DNA of 9,110 nucleotides from Clostridiales bacterium (lineage in GTDB: Bacteria > Bacillota > Clostridia > Oscillospirales > CAG-272). Under the pieces are notes generated by a model. That model saw only the letters and a program-made list of their open reading frames with translations. It was not told the origin of the DNA and searched no databases. The position numbers were made by a program, and so were the translations under genes. Where the stretch lies: positions 1 to 9,110 of the forward strand of contig SFNW01000075.1 of assembly GCA_004554105.1 (NCBI GenBank). Reading direction: 5' to 3'. Positions 6,291 to 9,110 of the stretch are shown here, in pieces; positions within the stretch are counted from its first letter, which is position 1; each line of letters begins with the position of its first letter.

Positions 6291-6992
6291 ATGACTTATG
6301 TAATGTCGGATATACACGGCGACTTTGACCGCTATATGAAGATGCTCGAGGAAATCAACCTCGATGAAGATAAGGACACGCTCTATATTCTCGGCGACGT
6401 CATCGACTTCGGCGAGAGCGGCATGAAAATCTTAATGGATATGTCCTCGCGCCCGAATGTCTACCCCGTCATCGGCGAGCATGAATACACTGCCCTGCCG
6501 CTGCTCCGCCGTCTTGCCGACGGCGTCAGCGAAAGTGCGATCGCAAAACTCGGCGAAAAGGCGCTCGCCGCCTTTGCAAGCTGGGGCAAAAACGGCGGGC
6601 AGGCAACCGTGCGCGAGTTTTTCGCCCTCTCCCCCGACGACCGCGAATGGATTGTCGACTACCTCGGCGAATTTGCGCCCTATGAGGAGGTCGAGGTCGG
6701 CGGCGAGTCGTTTGTCCTCGTCCACGCGGGGCTGAAAAACTTCGCCGCCGACCGCCCGCTCGACGACTACGGCATCGACGAACTCATCGACGAGTCGCCC
6801 GACTTTGAGCGCATCTACTTCCCCGACAAGATTCTCGTCACGGGACACAAGCCGACCGTCGAAATCAACCCCGCCTACAAGGGGAAAATCTTCAGCCTGA
6901 ATCGGCACATCGACCTCGACTGCGGCGCCGCCTACGGTCTGCCGCTCGGCTGTCTTCGCCTTGACGATATGCGCGAGTTTTATGTAGAGTGA
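6291..6992 (+). CDS. Calcineurin-like metallophosphoesterase with altered active-site motifs
   Basis: This 233-residue cytosolic protein belongs to the calcineurin-like phosphoesterase family (PPP/PrpA-like branch seen in Clostridia). Seen motifs in order: SDIHG (Asp7, His9), GDVIDFG (Asp36, Asp39), GEHE (His64), VHAG (His145) and TGHKPT (His186). Most metal ligands and the catalytic histidine are therefore present. Two usually conserved residues differ: the Arg of GDxxDRG is Phe40, and the Asn of GNH[ED] is Glu63. These positions normally bind substrate phosphate and a metal ion, so substrate or metal use may have shifted, or activity may be reduced. I think related proteins may share this variant but cannot check. 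The real substrate is unknown. GGAGG at 6279-6283 precedes the ATG by 7 nt. The 42-nt gap after the DUF1294 gene has a TACAAT (6265-6270) but no matching -35, so it is most likely read from the tmcAL promoter. Confidence 0.88.
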   Translation: MTYVMSDIHGDFDRYMKMLEEINLDEDKDTLYILGDVIDFGESGMKILMDMSSRPNVYPVIGEHEYTALPLLRRLADGVSESAIAKLGEKALAAFASWGKNGGQATVREFFALSPDDREWIVDYLGEFAPYEEVEVGGESFVLVHAGLKNFAADRPLDDYGIDELIDESPDFERIYFPDKILVTGHKPTVEINPAYKGKIFSLNRHIDLDCGAAYGLPLGCLRLDDMREFYVE

Positions 6993-7009
6993 AAAAAACC
7001 GTTTTATGC

Positions 7010-7042
7010 AAAAAACAAGTCCCGTTCGGGACTTGTTTTTTT
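7010..7042. terminator. Bidirectional rho-independent terminator between convergent genes
   Basis: AAAAAACAAGTCCCG (7010-7024) and CGGGACTTGTTTTTT (7027-7041) form a perfect 15-bp inverted repeat, in practice a GC-rich stem with a GTTC tetraloop and A/T flanks. Plus-strand transcripts end in seven T, minus-strand transcripts in six T. It begins 18 nt after the phosphoesterase stop and 11 nt after the SLH gene stop, so it serves both genes. Confidence 0.95.
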
Positions 7043-7052
7043 GCATATTCGC

Positions 7053-8864
7053 TTATTTTGCGTCGCGCATATCGGCAACCGCGATTCTTGTGAAGATAAC
7101 GCATGCCTGCGCACGGGTGATTTCGTCGTTCGGACGATAGTTTCCGGTGCCGCTGTCGCCGCCGACGATGCCCGCGTTCGCGAGTTTTTGTACAGCCGCC
7201 GCAGAAGCCATACCTGCCGTCATGTCGGGCAGAACTTTCGTGCGGATTGCCTTGTACTCGCTCTCGGGGAGAATGTTGGCAAAGACGATTGCCATGTCGC
7301 CGCGCTTGATGTTGGCATTCAGGTCGGCAAACTGACCGTCCTTGATAATGCCGTTCGCTACGCAGTATTCGACATAGGGGACATACCACGCTTCGCCGGC
7401 AGCCGCCGCGCGGACGGTTGTGCCGTTATACGCCTTGTGAATGTTGACCGCCGCGGTCAGCGCCTGTGCTACCGTAAACTTGCCGTCGGGCGAGAATTTC
7501 GTATCGGACGTGCCGTTTGCCAGCGTGTACTCAAACGCGGTTTTGACAAAGGAGTAGAACCACTTTTCGTTGGTCACGTCGGTAAACTGATTCTGATACG
7601 CGCGGGAGGGGCTGAACTTCGGTGCGTCGGGCGCATCGGTCGAAGCATAGGTTTCGAGGTTGCCGCTGTTCTCAATCGTCATGGTCTTCTGCGCCGCCTC
7701 GCTGAGAATGGCGGTCGCGCCCGACTCAATCACGATTTTGAAGTGATAGTCGTTGCCGGGCTTGGACATCAGCACCGCCTTGTCGGTGATAATCAGCGTC
7801 GCGCCCGACGTGACCTTAATGGTATTCTGCGCATTTTCCTGGAAGAGGATAATGTCGTCGAAAATGACGTCGCTCTCAATCGTCATCACAGCACCGCTCG
7901 CCATCTTGAACGCGCAGGCGGGATTTTCGATAGGCTCGGCGTTTTTGTAATCCTTCGTGCCGTCGTTCGACGTGAAGGTAATCGCACCCGACAGCACCGG
8001 CATGGTCCAGTCGCGCGAGACATACGCCTTGCCGACGACGACTGCCGTACCGCCGTTTTCCAGCAGTCCGAGAACGCCCTTGCCGGTCGTCACGCCGAAG
8101 GTCTTCTTCGGCGTCGTCCCGCTGAGACCGTCGTTTGCGTCATTGCCCGCGACGGCGTCCAGATACGCAAGGTCGACAGCCCCTGCCTGCGGCGCATCGG
8201 TTGTTTCGCCGACCTTGATACCGCTGTCGACCGGGTCGGTCGTCGCCGAGGTCCAGGTCAGCACCTTGCCGCCCGTGCCGTCGATGGTCATGGTCTTCTG
8301 TGCTTCCTCGCTGAGAATGGCGGTTGCGCCGTCCTCCAGCAGAATGCGCCAGTGATAGTTCTTTCCGGGCTTGGACATCAGCACCGCCTTGTCGGTAACC
8401 GTCAGCGTTGCGCCCGCAGAAACCTTGACGGTATTCTGCTTGTTCTCCTGGAACAGGACGATGTCGTCGAAAATGACGTCACTTTCAATCGTCAGCACAG
8501 CGCCGCTCGCCATCTTAAAAGAGGTGTCGGGATTGGTCTCGGGGGTCGTAATCTTGTAATCCTTGCCGCCGTATGCGCTTGTAAACGTGACCGCGCCCGA
8601 GGTCGCGGGCATCGTCCAGTCCTTGCCGACCCACGCCTTGCCGACGACGACGACCGTGCCGCCGTTTCTGACCTTGGCGAGCGAGCCTTTGCCGGTCAGC
8701 GAGCCGAAGGTCTTTTTCGGCGCGTCCGCGCTCATGCCGTCATTGTCATCATTGCCCGCGACGTTGTCGAGATAGACGACCGCGTCCCCTGCGGCAAACG
8801 CCGCAAGCGAGAACGTACCCGCGCACATCAGGAGCGCCAGCAAAAGGCATAACAGCTTTTTCAT
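7053..8864 (-). CDS. SLH-domain surface protein with two tandem beta-helix-like modules
   Basis: The 603-residue protein starts with a clear signal peptide (MKK, hydrophobic core, AAFAA cleavage site near residue 25). Two collinear modules follow, at residues about 31-194 and 234-397, each running from YLD.VAGND.NDG through KKTFG, NGGT.VVVGKA, DWTMP, FKMASGAV, IESDVIFDDI and VLMSKPG to AQKTMTI. They resemble the strand-rich opening of right-handed beta-helix / DUF1565-like proteins; that fold is inferred. Three SLH domains close the protein, at about 427-480 (FTDV...WFY), 489-532 (AWYVPYVEYCVANGII) and 545-597 (LPDM...NYRPNDEITRAQA). SLH domains usually bind secondary cell-wall polysaccharide, so the protein should be anchored on the cell surface. 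The usual ITRAE-type motif is intact in the third domain (ITRAQA), altered in the second (IKRGDM) and degenerate in the first (FTVAQA). GGAGG lies 8 nt before the ATG. It is convergent with the phosphoesterase gene and shares its terminator. Ligand unknown. Confidence 0.93.
   Translation of the reverse strand: MKKLLCLLLALLMCAGTFSLAAFAAGDAVVYLDNVAGNDDNDGMSADAPKKTFGSLTGKGSLAKVRNGGTVVVVGKAWVGKDWTMPATSGAVTFTSAYGGKDYKITTPETNPDTSFKMASGAVLTIESDVIFDDIVLFQENKQNTVKVSAGATLTVTDKAVLMSKPGKNYHWRILLEDGATAILSEEAQKTMTIDGTGGKVLTWTSATTDPVDSGIKVGETTDAPQAGAVDLAYLDAVAGNDANDGLSGTTPKKTFGVTTGKGVLGLLENGGTAVVVGKAYVSRDWTMPVLSGAITFTSNDGTKDYKNAEPIENPACAFKMASGAVMTIESDVIFDDIILFQENAQNTIKVTSGATLIITDKAVLMSKPGNDYHFKIVIESGATAILSEAAQKTMTIENSGNLETYASTDAPDAPKFSPSRAYQNQFTDVTNEKWFYSFVKTAFEYTLANGTSDTKFSPDGKFTVAQALTAAVNIHKAYNGTTVRAAAAGEAWYVPYVEYCVANGIIKDGQFADLNANIKRGDMAIVFANILPESEYKAIRTKVLPDMTAGMASAAAVQKLANAGIVGGDSGTGNYRPNDEITRAQACVIFTRIAVADMRDAK
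7674..8165 (-). repeat. Intragenic module copy 2 (residues 234-397)
   Basis: This segment repeats the one at 8283-8774 at a constant offset of 609 bp (203 codons), with no indel seen between YLD and the closing TMTI. A 32-bp stretch at 7756-7787 is identical to 8365-8396, and a 20-bp stretch at 7852-7871 is identical to 8461-8480. Elsewhere the copies differ mostly at third codon positions and in loops. Confidence 0.9.
8283..8774 (-). repeat. Intragenic module copy 1 (residues 31-194)
   Basis: This is the N-terminal partner of the 609-bp-offset duplication in the SLH protein. It is separated from copy 2 by a linker of about 39 residues rich in T, D and G. The linker after copy 2 (near 400-425) differs in sequence and leads into the SLH domains. 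Confidence 0.9.
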
Positions 8865-8884
8865 ACAGTGTTCCTCCGTTTTCC

Positions 8885-8915
8885 GTTCGGCGGCAAAATG
8901 CCCGTTTCACCGAAC
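8885..8915 (-). promoter_or_regulatory. Stem-loop in the 5' leader of the SLH protein gene
   Basis: GTTCGG / CCGAAC (8910-8915 and 8885-8890) forms an outer 6-bp stem, and GGCA / TGCC (8899-8902 and 8892-8895) forms an inner 4-bp stem, separated by an asymmetric internal loop. It starts only a few nucleotides after the predicted transcription start near 8918 and ends 7 nt before the GGAGG. It may stabilise the transcript; the role is inferred. Confidence 0.5.
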
Positions 8916-8924
8916 TTTAAAATC

Positions 8925-8953
8925 ATATTACCGAAAAACCGCCGCAAAAGCAA
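8925..8953 (-). promoter_or_regulatory. Sigma-A promoter of the SLH protein gene
   Basis: On the minus strand TTGCTT (8948-8953), a 17-bp spacer and TAATAT (8925-8930) lie upstream of the start codon. The leader is predicted at about 54 nt. The -35 matches 4 of 6 and the -10 also 4 of 6 consensus bases. Confidence 0.7.
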
Positions 8954-8987
8954 TGGCATTTACGATACAGTTTTATCGGTTTTGCTC

Positions 8988-9110
8988 TTACTGGGGGAGC
9001 ATGACGGTTCTGCCGCCGTCAATCATAAAGTTTGCGCCCGTGATAAAGGACGCCTCGTCCGAGGCGAGGTAGGTGATCAGATTGACAACCTCGATAGGCT
9101 CTGCGGCTCG
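8988..9110 (-). CDS. Short-chain dehydrogenase/reductase, C-terminal fragment (5' part outside window)
   Basis: The last 40 codons and the TAA stop of a gene that enters from the right edge are visible. The tail contains NLITYLASDEASFITG followed by ANFMIDGG, the typical C-terminal end of classical SDR oxidoreductases of the FabG type (consensus: a helix with FLASDEAS, then ITGxxxxVDGG). These are NAD(P)-dependent enzymes; the substrate cannot be judged because the Rossmann glycine motif and the active-site YxxxK lie outside the window. No clear terminator is seen in the 35 nt between its stop and the promoter of the SLH gene, so read-through into that gene is possible. Confidence 0.92.
   Translation of the reverse strand, partial: RAAEPIEVVNLITYLASDEASFITGANFMIDGGRTVMLPQ

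Noticed and set aside
7041..8852. Plus-strand open frame of 603 codons opposite the SLH protein gene
   Set aside because: It is a mirror frame created by codon bias; it starts within the terminator region, lacks recognisable domains, and its internal repeats only reflect the duplicated modules on the other strand.
8940..8987. Terminator for the short-chain dehydrogenase gene
   Set aside because: Only a weak 5-bp stem (CGATA / TATCG) without a T-tract, and a long-range AAAACCG / CGGTTTT pairing that overlaps the next promoter, were found.
1..9110. CRISPR array, tRNA, rRNA, insertion sequence or prophage genes
   Set aside because: No regularly spaced short repeats, cloverleaf structures, transposase or integrase motifs, or terminal inverted repeats with target duplications were recognised.

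Overview
The window looks like a chromosomal segment of an anaerobic, Gram-positive-type gut bacterium of the class Clostridia, perhaps Oscillospirales-like. The supporting evidence is GGAGG-type ribosome binding sites throughout, near-consensus sigma-A promoters, acetate kinase beside a TmcAL (YlbM-type) gene, and secreted proteins built from SLH, GLUG-like and CxxC-knuckle modules. The genus cannot be told from this sequence.

Layout from left to right. Positions 1-2906 (minus) hold the first 968 residues of a very large secreted surface protein whose C-terminus lies outside the window. It has a perfect-consensus promoter and a stem-loop leader. Positions 2907-3354 are an AT-rich spacer without a convincing gene, ending at the terminator of acetate kinase. 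Positions 3355-4572 (minus) are ackA, without a neighbouring pta. Back to back with it, 4771-6992 (plus) carries a compact three-gene group: the tRNA(Met) cytidine acetate ligase tmcAL, a small DUF1294 membrane protein, and a metallophosphoesterase with two altered active-site motifs. A strong two-way terminator at 7010-7042 separates this group from a convergent SLH-domain surface protein (7053-8864, minus) made of two collinear copies of one module. The right edge (8988-9110, minus) is the C-terminal tail of a short-chain dehydrogenase/reductase.

Two themes tie the region together. First, the ackA/tmcAL pair: AckA forms acetate from acetyl-phosphate, and TmcAL consumes free acetate and ATP to acetylate the wobble cytidine of elongator tRNA-Met. 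Second, this housekeeping core is flanked by two large secreted proteins on the same strand that share a homologous 'YLD..GxDxNxG...KT...GGT' beta-helix-like module: one visible copy in the left protein and two in the right. Both surface genes also have a stem-loop close to the predicted 5' end of their mRNA. I found no CRISPR array, tRNA, rRNA, transposase or phage gene.
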